From assembly GCA_015146655.1 (NCBI GenBank), contig VKHL01000066.1:62001-126000 (forward strand): a stretch of 64,000 nt of DNA, given 5' to 3'. Both the position numbers and the translations under genes were made by a program. This stretch comes from Ochromonas danica. Its lineage: Eukaryota > Sar > Chrysophyceae > Chromulinales > Chromulinaceae. Below the pieces are notes generated by a model. The model searched no databases and was not told the DNA's origin. It saw nothing but the letters and a program-made list of their open reading frames with translations. Shown here piece after piece: positions 47,301-58,181 of this stretch. Positions within the stretch are counted from its first letter, which is position 1. Every line of letters begins with the position of its first letter.

Positions 47301-48086
47301 TCAGAGATGTTAGTAGGGTGTCGGATGAAGCTTTGGCTATGCTACGAGCTGAGTTACAGCTCTTATGTTTCTACTATTTTAGTAAATTAGCATCCATGCC
47401 TTTCCTTCCTACTGCTTTGTCGGTAGGCAATACAAATGGTGCCCATGGCGTTTCTCGAGGAGCTGGACCCGAAGAAGAATTGTTAGCATCCTTCGCACAG
47501 CAGGTTGGAGGGTTTTTGCAAGCGGTCCAGTCGACCCTTTCACCGTTCGCTCTTCCTTTATTGTTAGGACCTCTGGCTGCACTATTGCCTCGTCTTTTAA
47601 CTCGTGTTGTCATATTACAATACAGCAACCAGAATTCCAGCATAGTACAAGCAATGTCAGCGACATGGAAAGGCCGCTTATTGCGTCTGGTAGTGTCTGT
47701 CCAGCAGCAGCTTTCCCTTTTGATTCAGAATGCCTTGAATGGAAGTAGTACTGACTTAGCCGAACCTCGCAGACTGATTATTGATGTACTTACAGTTGGC
47801 AGTGAGACGTTACGCAAGTTTCTTGGGGCGATCGATATGTCCTCTGCTGAGTTACGAACATTTGTGAGCAAACACGGTGCGGATTACAGTCGAGAAGAAA
47901 TTCAATTTCTTTGGACTTGCAGGTAGCGTTGATTCGCGTGTCACCTTTGCATGTAAATGTTCTTTCATCACAACAATTTGTGTTTCTCTTTTCAGAGCTT
48001 CAAATGGGGTGACGCTAGAAGAACTGCTTCAGATAGTCGATCAACAGCGTGGTCGCAGTACGACCTCTGTTGTTGCTCATGCCTAG
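44363..48086 (+). CDS. EXOC4: Exocyst complex subunit Sec8 (EXOC4)
   Basis: Exons 44363-44554, 44623-44676, 44746-46998, 47060-47922 and 47996-48086 give 1150 residues (animal Sec8 about 975). The N-terminal coiled-coil part has LDVELLENIESQYFQEPREF, LKVLNDRVEQLNRTHDFTSD, then LRELWLKKVELQESLRMVRD and LMSQKKYLTTVVCLSSSVKK, which align with the Sec8 signature of a KRDEL-R-x-L-W-x-x-x-E-x-K stretch and an S-x-K-H-Y-L-x-A motif. The rest is CATCHR helical rod with Ser/Glu-rich inserts (around 45230-45400 and 46080-46150). Sec8 is part of the octamer that tethers secretory vesicles to the plasma membrane. The first exons are short and their joins were set by phase and alignment. Confidence 0.88.
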
Positions 48087-48194
48087 CCTCCGTCACAATG
48101 ACATGAGTTATCCAATGGGTACGGATTCTGACCAAGAAAAATACAAACTGAATTGAGAGTTACATCATCAAACAGGATGAGTTGTATTAGTGAA

Positions 48195-49923
48195 TTAGCA
48201 CAGCTCCTTAATGGGAAGCTCGTCTTGCCAGAGGTTACGCATGTAGGCATAGAGCGCCTCGCTCACTGAAATCTTGTAAGGAGTAGGATTCAGTGGACGC
48301 ACATGGTCTTCACGAATCTGAGAGAGTTGTTGTTCACATCTGGTCCTGGCCTCCAGCAGAGAGTCAGGCCGCACTCCTACACCCTGCACAAAGACCGGCA
48401 CCAGCAGGGGCACGACTTGTTGCGGAGTAACACGAGCTCTTTTGTTCTCAACAAACGGATGTCGTACCAAAATCTGCTTACCAGGAACTGGAGGAGGCTC
48501 ATTGGCCATTTGTAACAAGTCGACCAGTGGTATCCCATCCTGACCTATCAGACGGAAGATGGACTTACATCCGGGAATCAGCATTTTCTCAAAATCCTCG
48601 GAGAATTTTATGCGCGGTTGATTGCGAATCTGGACAAGTTTATAGACACAACCCAGGGCTGGTTGACGTTGGCAAGTCACCAAGTGCGTACCAATGCCAA
48701 AGACGTCGATCTCATGCCCCTCGCGATTCAGTGCCAGAAGAACTTCCTCATTGATGTCATTGCTGGCTACAATAGAATAAGACGAGAAAACAGACCTTCC
48801 ATCCATGAACTCCCGATCAACTTCACGAAAAGTCCTCCGAATGGTCTTTGAGAGATATGCGAGATCTCCTGAGTCCAACCGAACGCCACGAGGCTGATAA
48901 CCGAAGTCCAGCAGTGCCCAAGCCACAGCGAGGAAGTTGGGCACTCCAGAGACGAGCGAATCATAGGTGTCCACAAGGGCAAGAAAGTTGTCTGGGAAAG
49001 CCTGTGCATAGGCAATGAAGGCGGCCAGTTCACCAACATTCGCTCCTGCTGGACAGCGCAATGTCTTCGCCTTGGAAAGAACAAGTGATACAAAATCCGC
49101 CTCACCACTACCATCAGCATATCGCAGGGAGCGTGAGGCAAGGTCTTCGAGCTGTGAGTGCGCCATGACGAAAGCGTGTGCAATAGTGCCCTTCACAGCG
49201 ATGCCGCAGAGCTTTCCAGCCAGGACATTGGCAGTGGAGTCGAATCCTCCCAGATAGGAATACTTGGACGCTGACAAACCTCCATCAGGACCCTGTGCGC
49301 GGCGTAGACCAAACTCTATAAGCACTTTGCTTGGCCCAGCCGCCAATCGCATGCGAGCTGCATTCGTTGCCACGAGAGAGGGGAAGTTGACCAGATTCAA
49401 CAATGTGGTCTCCAGCAGCTGGCAGATTGCAAGCGGTCCTTCAACTCGAATGAGTGGCTCTCGAGGGAAGACGATCTGTGCAGACATCATCACACGACGA
49501 TCCGCCACAGTGCAGAAGCATTACAACATCGCAATCAATAAATCAGAGAGGCAGAGAGCCAAGGAAACCTACCGATCCATCAGCTATACAATGTAGCGTG
49601 ACTTGACCACAGTCAAGGGTGCTCAACCAATCAAAGAAAGCGGAGTCGCATGAGGGAAGGAGGTCTCGCAGATAGGCAATGTCACTCTCAGAGAAGTGGA
49701 AGGTTGAGACGAAGCGTAAGACTTCGTCTTGTCCGGCGAATACGCAATATTCGCCCTCAAATGGGTTCTTGCGGAAGAAAAGCTCGAAGACTGCTGGATC
49801 GTCAGCTTTCTTCTGCTTCCAGTAGCCGTAGGCCATGGAAATCTGGTAGAGATCGGTCAGCAGGGGGCCTACTAGGGAGTTGGTTGGCGGCTCTTTCCAT
49901 CCAGTGCCTTCAAATGACGCCAT
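48195..49923 (-). CDS. NAPRT: Nicotinate phosphoribosyltransferase
   Basis: Exons 49923-49573 and 49475-48195 give 543 residues, as in animal NAPRT (538). The start [12 protein letters not shown] precedes [19 protein letters not shown], the family's opening motif. Others are [100 protein letters not shown] and [12 protein letters not shown], covering the PRPP and nicotinate sites. It makes nicotinate mononucleotide from nicotinate and PRPP in the Preiss-Handler NAD route. The single 97-bp intron is placed at GTAGGT...TGCACAG; it falls at the DGS-IVFP join, where the protein stays colinear with the family. Confidence 0.96.
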
Positions 49924-50642
49924 TGCAAGTGACTGATTCGCTCGGGAAGGAGATGGAGGGTTATCTGTGGTATAGTCTCTATCTACTACAAGCAACGTTA
50001 TGACCCAAGCGGCAAATCTCTGCTGTGCGCGTCAGACTAAACATTTGGAAATCTGGCCTGTGGAGAGAGATGAAGAAGAGAGAGAGGAGAGGATCTTGTT
50101 TAATCCCATTAGCTAATTGAATTAATGGGGGTGATGGGATCTATCGAAGTGATAATTTCACTTTTGATCCAATCGCTGAAGTAAAGTGTAAAATAGGAAT
50201 CGTTCGATATGCATTGTTGCTATTCAGCTAGAAGTACTTATTGCAGCTCAGCGTTGCTTGTGTGTCCAACTAGCTCGATGCGCTTAACATTGATTCAACA
50301 TCATTTTCGTGATTTGCTGTTACCGATTCAACATTAGATAAAATGTTTTGCCGATTTTCTTGATTACCATTAGTTGGCATTCTGATTAGAATTTGATTGC
50401 AACATCAAACACGGATTCATCATTTGAAAACTAATTGACGAGAACTGTTTAAGATATTTAATTCGAACTGTTGTTTATTTTATTACTTGACTTCTTGCTC
50501 GGATTAGTCTTGTAAGGGGAAGTTAATGGGTCGTTAAGTTAAGTGTCGGAGCCACACAGTGGGCGGTCCGCGCGGCGTGAACAATTGTTCAAGTCAATTG
50601 CCCAACTTTCGCGGCGGGGCTTTTGAAGAAGTTTAGTTCGTC
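49924..50642. promoter_or_regulatory. Divergent upstream region of NAPRT and the Stm1-like gene
   Basis: About 720 bp, rather AT-rich in the middle, with repeated TTGATTCAACAT/ATTCAACATTAG phrases around 50290-50340. No gene is visible. Confidence 0.4.
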
Positions 50643-51710
50643 ATGAACATTTTCTCTGTTTTGGATAGCTCGGATAACGAGGAGGAGCAACCTAAGGTTG
50701 TCCCTCAAAAGAAGGGAGGCAAGGAGACTGGTGCTGCGAAACCAGCTGCCAAGCCTGCTGACAAGAAGGAAGCCCCCAAGGCTCCCAGAGTTGGTAGGTG
50801 CTGCTTTAAATTTCTTTCCATATGATCAAGTTTATGGACTCATCTGCTGCTATTGCGTTTAGTGCCTGGCCTTCCTCCTAAGGAGAACAAGAACGAGAAG
50901 AAGGCCGCAGCCGCTCCTGCTGCCCCCAAGGAAGAGCCTGCTGCCGACGCTGGTGAAGCCAGCAAGGGCAATGCTCGTGGTGGCTTGGGTCGTGGAAAAG
51001 GACGCGACCACAAGGGGGGTGACCGCAACACCCGCCGTACCGCGGAAGCTGAAGGTGAAGGCAAGACTCGCCCCAAGAGAGAGTTTGACAGAAGAAGCGG
51101 CACTGGCCGAGGTCGCGAGGTCTCTCGTGGCGGAAGAGGTTCTTATGGCGCCGGCAGCGTAGAGCAGGATGCTCTCGATGCGGAAAAGCATCCCGAGGAA
51201 GCACAGGAGCTCCTCGAGCCCGTTGAGCAGCAACCCGAGACTGCCGAGGGCGAGACTGCTGCTGAGCCTGAGCCCCAACCTGAGCCTGTTCCTTCTGTCT
51301 TCACTCTGGATGAGTTCCTTGAGAAGCGTGAGCAGGCTCGTGCTCGCTTGAATGATATCGTTGGTGATAAGCCTGTTCGCTCTGTCGACAAGTCTGCCTT
51401 CGGCAATTTGGAGCCCAAGAACGACACTGATTTGGACAGCTACATGCCCGCCACAAAGGCCGGCAAGGCCCAGCAGGCCGGAAAGAAGGACCAGCGCAGC
51501 TTAAACAAGGCTCAAGTCTTGGATCTTGGCTTCAAGTCCTGGACACCTCCTGTCAACGAGTACCGATCTCGTGATCGCCCTGAGAGGGAAAGAGGTGAGA
51601 GATCTGGACGCGGTGCTGGCCGAGGCGAGGGAAGAAGACATGAGAAGAAGAATGCGGCTGCTGAGGCTCCCGCTGTCGTCTTCGGTGCTCAGGACTTCCC
51701 TTCCCTCTAA
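50643..51710 (+). CDS. Stm1/SERBP1-family ribosome- and mRNA-binding protein
   Basis: Exons 50643-50793 and 50863-51710 give 332 residues. The start MNIFSVLDSSDNEEEQPK resembles the N-terminal Stm1 motif. Lys/Ala-rich linkers, RGG-like basic clusters (GGLGRGKGRDHKGGDRN and RGREVSRGGRGSYG) and the HABP4/PAI-RBP1 core with VFTLDEFLEKREQARARL follow. The C-terminus is RGEGRRHEKK...VVFGAQDFPSL, the typical ending of this family. Members sit in the mRNA channel of idle 80S ribosomes and bind RNA through RG-rich tails. Codon choice is strongly biased toward C-ending codons, unlike the neighbouring unknown genes, which suggests high expression (inference). Confidence 0.85.
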
Positions 51711-51969
51711 GAGCATGTGCTTGATTTCCATCTGATTGGATGGTGAAGCCGACAGGTTGCTTGCCGCCTGTTTGCTGCCTGCTTCTTCAAAAGATCATAA
51801 TAGTATGCTAGGCGATAATGTGCAGATGTTTATAGTGTTCTAATGTCATCTCACAGTCTGCCTCGCTGGCGACTTGTTCGTCGATTTTGACCTTTTTATG
51901 TTTTCTCAGTCGCATACAGGCAGCTTATTTAGCATGACAGTTTCTTTTCTCGCCACTAACAAGAATCGC

Positions 51970-53239
51970 TTACGCAGTTATACGGGTTTCTTTGTGAAGA
52001 GGTTCGTCGTCTTGCCGAGACTCGTGGAAGGCTGCCAGGACGAAGTCCACTATCTCGTCTACGCCCACGCCATGTTTGACTTGGGCCATTACAACTGGTC
52101 CATCGCGCCGCATCATCAATGCATCGCGTTGCATAACCTCCAGAGAGGCACCAACAAGGTCAGCAAGGTCAGTTTTATTGATAATGAGTAAGTCCGACTG
52201 GGTGATGCCGGGTCCACCTTTGCGCGGTATTTTATCTCCTCCCGAGACATCGATGACGTAGAGTGTAAGGTCTGCGAGCTCTCGAGAGAAATCCGCCGCC
52301 AAATTGTCTCCTCCACTCTCGAGGAGCAGAAGATTGCACCCATGCTGAGCGGTGAGACTCTCGCAGGCTAAAAGATTAGCTGTAATGTCTTCGCGAATGG
52401 CCGCATGAGGGCAACCTCCCGTCTCAACAGCGCGAATACGGTCGGCCGGCAGGGCGAGGTGGCGAGTGAGAAATTCTCCATCCTCTTTTGTAAAGATATC
52501 ATTCGTAACGGCACAAAGATTCACTCGGTCGCGCAAACGAAGACACAATTGCAGCATTAGAGCGGTCTTACCGCTACCAACTGGCCCTCCTATACCCACA
52601 CAGAACTGCGGCAGGTGCAACAAAAGACATTGTCAAATGGTAAAAGGTCTGTCAAAACTGAGAATACTAACCGCCCTCTTAGAGTAAGAACGCTTTCTGG
52701 CCGAAGGTCTCCCATGAAAGTCACCCGCGCTGGTGAAGTGCTGAGAAGAGAGAAAGTATGTAAAGAACGATTTGTTCTCAATAACAAAGTGGTAGAGTCA
52801 CCTCGTGGCTGTGGCCATGATTGTGCGAATGAGATTTCGTGGGAACAGATGACTCGCAACTACAAGAATGCTGGTCGTCATCATGCTTGTGTTTATGCTC
52901 ATGGTCGTGATCATGCTTGTGTTTATGCTCATGGTCGTGATCATGCTTGTGTTTATGCTCATGGTCGTGATCATGCTTGTGTTTATGCTCATGGTCGTGA
53001 TCGTGCTTGTGTTTATGCTCATGGTCGTGATCGTGCTTGTGTTTATGCTCATGGTCGTGATCGTGCTTGTGTTTATGCTCATGGTCGTGATCGTGCTTGT
53101 GTTTATGCTCATGGTCGTGATCGTGCTTGTGCTCGGGTTTTCCTTGATCGCAATGGCTCTCAGGCCCATCCTTATCACAATGGCTGTGAGAAGAGCATAA
53201 ATCCTCAGAAACCTGATTACTGTGATTATGATCGCACAT
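51970..53239 (-). CDS. ureG: Urease accessory GTPase UreG with long histidine-rich arm
   Basis: Exons 53239-52802, 52740-52672 and 52605-51970 give 380 residues. The catalytic part (about 165-380) is classical Ure[21 protein letters not shown] (P-loop), [28 protein letters not shown] (the Cys-Pro-His nickel site), [30 protein letters not shown] and [12 protein letters not shown] (guanine specificity). UreG delivers nickel to apo-urease using GTP. Plant UreG has a short His-rich N-terminus; here the first 146 residues are dominated by eight copies of the decapeptide [10 protein letters not shown] plus other HSH clusters, probably storing or gathering Ni(II) (inference). The linker [20 protein letters not shown] matches the conserved plant linker between arm and G domain. 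The urease gene lies 8 kb away. Confidence 0.95.
52880..53135. repeat. 30-bp coding minisatellite in UreG
   Basis: Eight near-identical 30-bp tandem units, each containing TTTATGCTCATGGTCGTGAT. The first units (52880-52980) read GATCATGCTT and the later ones GATCGTGCTT at the unit boundary, so the array has two homogenised blocks. Each unit encodes [10 protein letters not shown] on the minus strand. Confidence 0.95.
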
Positions 53240-53472
53240 GGTCTCTGGTTTCTGCTGGTGAAAGCCTCGCTGGATTTCCTGGATTTGGATTGATTGTGTG
53301 CTGTCTGGTCTGATTTCTGGGTTTTGGATGCCTGGCTGCTCTCTACTATTGTTGTTGTTGCGTGTTGTTGTGTTGTTGTTTCAGCGGTTTCTTCGTTTGC
53401 GTTGGAAAACGAGCAAGTCGGCCACAATCAACAGGTCCCAAAGTCGCAAACCTCCATGTAGTGAAGACCGAT

Positions 53473-55282
53473 ATGGAAGATCATATTACATCAATCGAGA
53501 AGCTTATTGCTCCTCAAGTTAATGTTGCCACATTATTGGCCTCGGCTCGAGGACAGACTCCACGCACTCAAAGTGGTCGTGCTCAACGGCAAGGGAGTCT
53601 GGATAGTGTCAGTCTATCCTCTAGTGATACCACGTCACTTATCTACAAGCTCGGCAGCCAACAGACACAAGAACATTCAATTGATTCTATGCTGGCGAAG
53701 ACGAGGAGTCTGCCGCGCTCCATCGCCTCGTTGGGCAGCTCGCTCTCGATTTCAGAGGCGGCGGGCGACAGCAGCTATGCAAACATTCTCAACCCCGACC
53801 GTCCCATCTCCTCCAAGCCTCTACGTGTAGTCTCAGGTGCACAATTCCGTTTGCTCTCCAAGCAGCAACCGGTTAAGTGTGAGCACTGTGACCACTTCGA
53901 GCGCCTGCACCGAAAGGATAAGGAGAGCATTCGAGGTCTCAAGGTCCAAATTGCTCGATTGGAGGAAGCGCTGAAAGACATTAAGTTCTCAAAGACGGCT
54001 GATTTGCCCGCTTCGGTATCCACGCCTAAGCGATACTCGGAAGACGATCAAGATGACCTCGGTGTGGACGATCCGGAGGCCATGCGCCGTCTGCAGAGCC
54101 TGGAAGATGAACTCTCAAAAGTGAAGAGGCTTCTGTCTTTTGAGCGCAGTACTGCGGAGGCATTGCGACAAGGACTGGAGCAGCACAAAATCAACACGGC
54201 CAATGAGACACAACGCCTTTCTCGAGACCTCGAGAAAGCGACTGCAGACCTAGCGCACTCGCGTGCACAGCATGCCAAGGTGAAGAATGAGACAGAGACT
54301 TTGAATGTGCGGCTTGCAGACTCGGAGCGTGAGTTGCAACGACATCGCAAACAGCTGCAGGATGCGCTTTTGTGAGTCCGCCCTTTTGTGATGTCTGATG
54401 AAATGAGCATTGATTCTCATGTGATTTTGGCATATTTAGGCGATTACAGGCGGCACAAAGAGAGGAAGAGGAAGGTATAGACACCTTGCATGAGCTTCAG
54501 AGCACTCGTGAAGCTTTACAAGCTCTTCAAGAACACACGCGCGTCCTCGAACACACGGTCAACGCCAAGAGTATGTCACTTGTCCAAGCAGAAGATCAAC
54601 TGGCTGTGCTAACTCAGCAACTCCGAAATGCGCAGCAGGAAGAAGAGGCTGGTCGAGCTAGTCTGGCGGAGAGCCAAGTTGCTTTGAGGAGCAGTCAAGA
54701 GGGCTTAGCAGCAGCTAAGAAACGCCTTGAAGCCTTGGAAGGAAGTCTGAAACTAACTATCCAAGAGCGTGATGCCACGAAGCAGACTGTCAGTCAGCTT
54801 AGTGATGAGCTCGCTACAGCGCAGAAGCGCATTGCCTCCCTAGAGACAGACTTGCAGACCTCCCAACAGAAGCTGAACGAAGCGCTGCGGCGAATGGCCC
54901 TAGAGAGCGCGGCCACGAAGAAAGCACTCGAAAAGGCGGTCACAGCTTCCGTGCGACTCTGTGTTGTAGCCCCCACGGTAGGCGATGTCGCCCTCCTCTG
55001 TCTCTGTTTTGCTTCTCACTGCTTTTTATTCATGTGTAGGTTAATGTCAATATTGGCGAACAGCGCCAGAAGTATCGATCTCGTCTCTCGGAGAAGGCAT
55101 TGGAGAAGTTCTTGGACGATCAGGTGTTCAGTCGTTATGCGATGCTCTTTAAGCAAGATCAGGAGAACACTGGACCTGATGGAGAACTGTCCATGGAAAA
55201 GTGGCTCCAGGGCATGCTTGCGAAAATGCAGACGACCATCGAATCGCACGTCAACGCCGCCATGGAAGGGTCTTCGCTTTAG
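53473..55282 (+). CDS. Coiled-coil protein of unknown function
   Basis: Exons 53473-54371, 54440-54977 and 55040-55282 give 559 residues. The first good ATG starts MEDHITSIEKLIAPQVNVAT; the frame is open further upstream behind an AG acceptor at about 53380, so an additional 5' exon is possible. Residues 1 to about 130 are Ser/Thr/Gln-rich. One CxxC (KCEHCDHFERLH) is present. Long heptad-repeat coiled coils follow (residues about 150-420, for example LQSLEDELSKVKRLLSFERS and LQEHTRVLEHTVNAKSMSLV). The C-terminus is a compact charged domain (LSEKALEKFLDDQVFSRYAM, then MEKWLQGMLAKMQTTIESHV). It resembles centrosomal or Golgi coiled-coil proteins only in general character. Confidence 0.65.
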
Positions 55283-55801
55283 AAGACCTGCTGTGCATAG
55301 AATGCTTCATATATTGAATCCTTTGTCCTTCGTTTGCGTGTTTCTTTGTTATGACTTGTATATACTGCTGTTTTCAAAAATAAGCTAGACTTTGTTCCCA
55401 AGCAGACTTCTTCTCATTCTGGGTGTTTTGTTTACTGGCGCAATAAATTTAGTTTACTGCATTTGCATTGTTTTGTTTGCAGCAGAAGTCGCGGCCAGTA
55501 TTGATTGACTGACTATTCATATTCATTGACATACCACTGCAGCATCGCGAGTATATATTTCGCATAAAAACAATGAAAAGATCTTGACTCTTGCCATCAT
55601 TGTGGCAACAATACTAATGACCCGACTGCTCACCAATTATTGAACCAGTGAAGCCAAACATCGAGTCCTCAGCAGCGAGTAACGTGTCAACGAGAAGAAG
55701 TGAGCTTTGGTGAAGAAAGCCTCTTTAAATCTTATTCAATTACGTAAATAGCAATATATACAACCCATAAACAAAGAAACATACAAACGAAGGGTAAAAG
55801 A
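55283..55801. other. Spacer between two convergent genes
   Basis: About 520 bp of 3' flanks. It contains an AATAAA sequence (around 55442) that could serve as a polyadenylation signal for the coiled-coil gene. No gene is visible. Confidence 0.4.
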
Positions 55802-56629
55802 TTATCTCGAAAAGTCTTCGGAGAGGAAGAGCTCGGACTGCGCATCCAGCAATCGGCTACGGAACTTTCCTTTGCCATTCATAGGCGGCGAGAAAGGTTG
55901 AGCTGTGGAGGAAGGCTTGCCTGCTCCTCTTTCTTCTTCCTTGGTCGATATAGGTAAAGCCGGCCGACTTCTCGTGGAGGAGGTGGAGGAGGGTGCGAGA
56001 TGGCCGCTGCTGGTCTTGGAAGGCAGTTTTGATGCCGCCTTTGGACTCGTCGAGTGAGTAGGAGCAGAGCACTCCAAGACAACACTTGTCGCTTCATCAA
56101 CCGCTTTCTGTAACGAAGCAACAGCCTGCTCCAGCAGAGCGTTCTCCTTCTGGATGGCAGCTTGAACCTCCTCCACCTGCGCCCTGGACTGGTCAGCAGC
56201 AGAGAAGTTATGGCAGAGGAAGAGCTTCAGGACGTCAGCTGGATAGACCAAGGCTTCATTGACTTCATAATGTGACTGGGAGAAGAGCAGCGCGTCTTGG
56301 AACAACTTTCTGCCTGTCGCCCTCCGCGGAGTGCAGCCGACCTCGTAGAGAATGCTCTGCAGTGTGGCCTTTTCCGCCCACAGCGACTTCACCAACGCAA
56401 ACAAAGAGAAGGAACAGAGGTTTGGACACAGGTAGTAACAGAGAGATTAATGAGTCAATTCGGGTGGAAGTGTGACAGCGAAACTCACCTCGTTGCTCTG
56501 AATCAACGCGAAGCCAATCAACGAGGCCATCTCCTCTTTCTCCGGCAATGGCATGTGTTCACATATATGGCACCAGAGGCCGCGCTCGGGACTTATGCTG
56601 TCGTCCACCTCGCGAGAGCTGCTGGCCAT
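55802..56629 (-). CDS. Small protein of unknown function
   Basis: Exons 56629-56489 and 56386-55802 give 241 residues. The start MASSSREVDDSISPERGLWC is the first ATG in frame; the frame is open further upstream. The N-terminus has one CxxC (WCHICEHMPLP). A helical segment follows (LWAEKATLQSILYEVGCTPR, LFQDALLFSQSHYEVNEALV), then a coiled coil (VEEVQAAIQKENALLEQAVA) and a Ser/Thr/Pro-rich tail ending SELFLSEDFSR. I do not recognise a family. The intron has a good GTGAGT donor and an acceptor GGTGAAG that lacks a strong pyrimidine tract, so that join is the least certain part. Confidence 0.5.
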
Positions 56630-56877
56630 TTCGTTCGGAGACGTCCAGACTGCAGGGGAAGGAGAAACCGTTTCTTCTGAAAAGCGCGATTTCCGGGTGA
56701 CTTCTGAACAAAACTGTTTTCTCACTGTACAGTAGTTAAATATGGAGTTGCCAACAATCGAGCGTTCTTTAATGGACGATGCTGATTTGAGAACTTGCTG
56801 CTGATGCGACAATTATGCCCACAAATAGTATGAACTAAAATACAACATTCTAGCGGAAAAAACAAAACTCTATGATC

Positions 56878-56948
56878 TGCATCGGCCGGGAATCGAACCC
56901 GGGGCCCCTGCATGGCAAGCAGGGATTTTACCACTAAACCACCGATAC
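56878..56948 (-). tRNA. tRNA-Gly(GCC)
   Basis: 71-nt cloverleaf without intron. The acceptor stem GTATCGG pairs with CCGATGC (one G-T wobble), the D arm contains TTTAGTGGTAAAA, the anticodon arm is CCTGC-TTGCCAT-GCAGG giving anticodon GCC, and the T arm is CCGGG-TTCGATT-CCCGG with discriminator A. The sequence is very close to other eukaryotic tRNA-Gly(GCC). Confidence 0.95.
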
Positions 56949-57040
56949 GGATTTGTGGGAGGCTTAGTAACCTTTTGTAATATAAATAATTCCTGTTGCG
57001 ACCTGCACGTGCAATGGTAGTCTAGTCTAACTGATCAATC

Positions 57041-57800
57041 ATGCAAGCTGTTGTTGACTCAGAGTTGTCCGCTATCGACTTCTTCCTCAGCCAAAGGTGT
57101 GAATCGCCTAGTTCTTTGGATGACCCAGGGTTGAAGCAAAGACATGAAATGTTGAAGTTTGCGCGGTTTAGAGCGTGTTTCAGTGTGAGTCCCTCGCCAG
57201 TCTTGACTTCCTCTGTGCCGCTAACTCCGTAGCCTGGCTGTGGCTGAATATCTCCAGGATGACAACTCTTCAGAGATGGAGATGGTTTGGATGCGGGACT
57301 TGGCTGTGTTTCAGTCCTCTGGCGCGGTGATGGCGGAGGAAGATCTTGTGGTGGAGGACGCACTGGAGGAGTCGGATGATGCCTGCGAGACCATTCCTCT
57401 CGCGATTTCGGCCTCTTCTGTGCCTGTGAGGCCGTGGATGACGACAGAAGTGGCACTGCGCGTGGACAACTTCCTCGCAGAGGAGGACGAGCTGGAGGGG
57501 GACCTCTTCGCCTACCTGCCCTCTTCCCTCGCACCTCCTCCCGCCCCCACACAATCCTTTCCGTTTCTGGAAGCGTCCTTCGGAGAGGAGACGGTTCGAA
57601 TACCAGGTCAAGGACAGGATGAACTAGAGGAGGAGGAGGAGGTTATGGAAGGCCCCGGCTGGGAAGACGAGGCGATAGGAGAAGGAGAGGCGAAGGGCCT
57701 CGAAGACAGCGGCTGGGTGCAACTCATCGCTCAACTGCGGCCGTCAACGTTGACTTCGAGCGCCATCTCCTCGGAGGTGCGTCCCTTCGATCAAGACTGA
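57041..57800 (+). CDS. Acidic protein of unknown function
   Basis: Exons 57041-57184 and 57258-57800 give 228 residues. The start MQAVVDSELSAIDFFLSQRC is followed by the splice FRACFS-DDNSSEMEMVWMRD; the acceptor ATATCTCCAG was chosen because the nearer CTCCGTAG leads to a stop. The protein is strongly acidic with EEEEEVMEGPGWEDEAIGEG, and the segments WMRDLAVF and DSGWVQLIAQL are the only hydrophobic motifs. I see no family match. It lies just downstream of tRNA-Gly on the other strand. Confidence 0.5.
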
Positions 57801-58181
57801 CCGTTGGGTCATTTCTCGCGTGGATCATATTGACAGGACGTGACAGACAACTCCGGGAGATGTACTCTCCTTATTGAATTCGGGGTGATGTGGAACCCTA
57901 ACCGAGGCTTGCATTTGCTTCACCACAAAGCTCTGCTCTGCTGAGCTTGGATACACGCACGGGTCTACGCTACTAGGCTATTAGGCTACTAGGCTAGCTA
58001 ATGTAGATCTGCTGATAGTATCCAGTCTGTAAGCTGTTCTATACAACTTGTGTATCCCGATGTACAGTGCTGCACGTGGATAGGACAGCACAGTTCTTTT
58101 TAAGTTAACAGTGACTGTGTTGTACCGCTATAACACATTGGACCACTATATATACTATAGCAAGCCTTGACACAGAGAAGG
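57801..58181. promoter_or_regulatory. Upstream region of SAE1 with short tandem repeats
   Basis: 380 bp. It contains imperfect repeats of CTACTAGGCTATTAGG (about 57968-58000) and an AT-rich TATATATACTATAG stretch about 35 bp before the SAE1 start. A TATA-like role is only a guess. Confidence 0.35.

Noticed and set aside
52880-53135. CRISPR-like array
   Set aside because: The 30-bp units are directly adjacent without unique spacers and encode a protein repeat; the genome is eukaryotic.
52868-53313. Plus-strand open frames with repeated [10 protein letters not shown] or [10 protein letters not shown] across the UreG arm
   Set aside because: They are opposite-strand images of the His-rich repeat of UreG; a 30-bp array stays open in several frames. 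No independent start context or domain.
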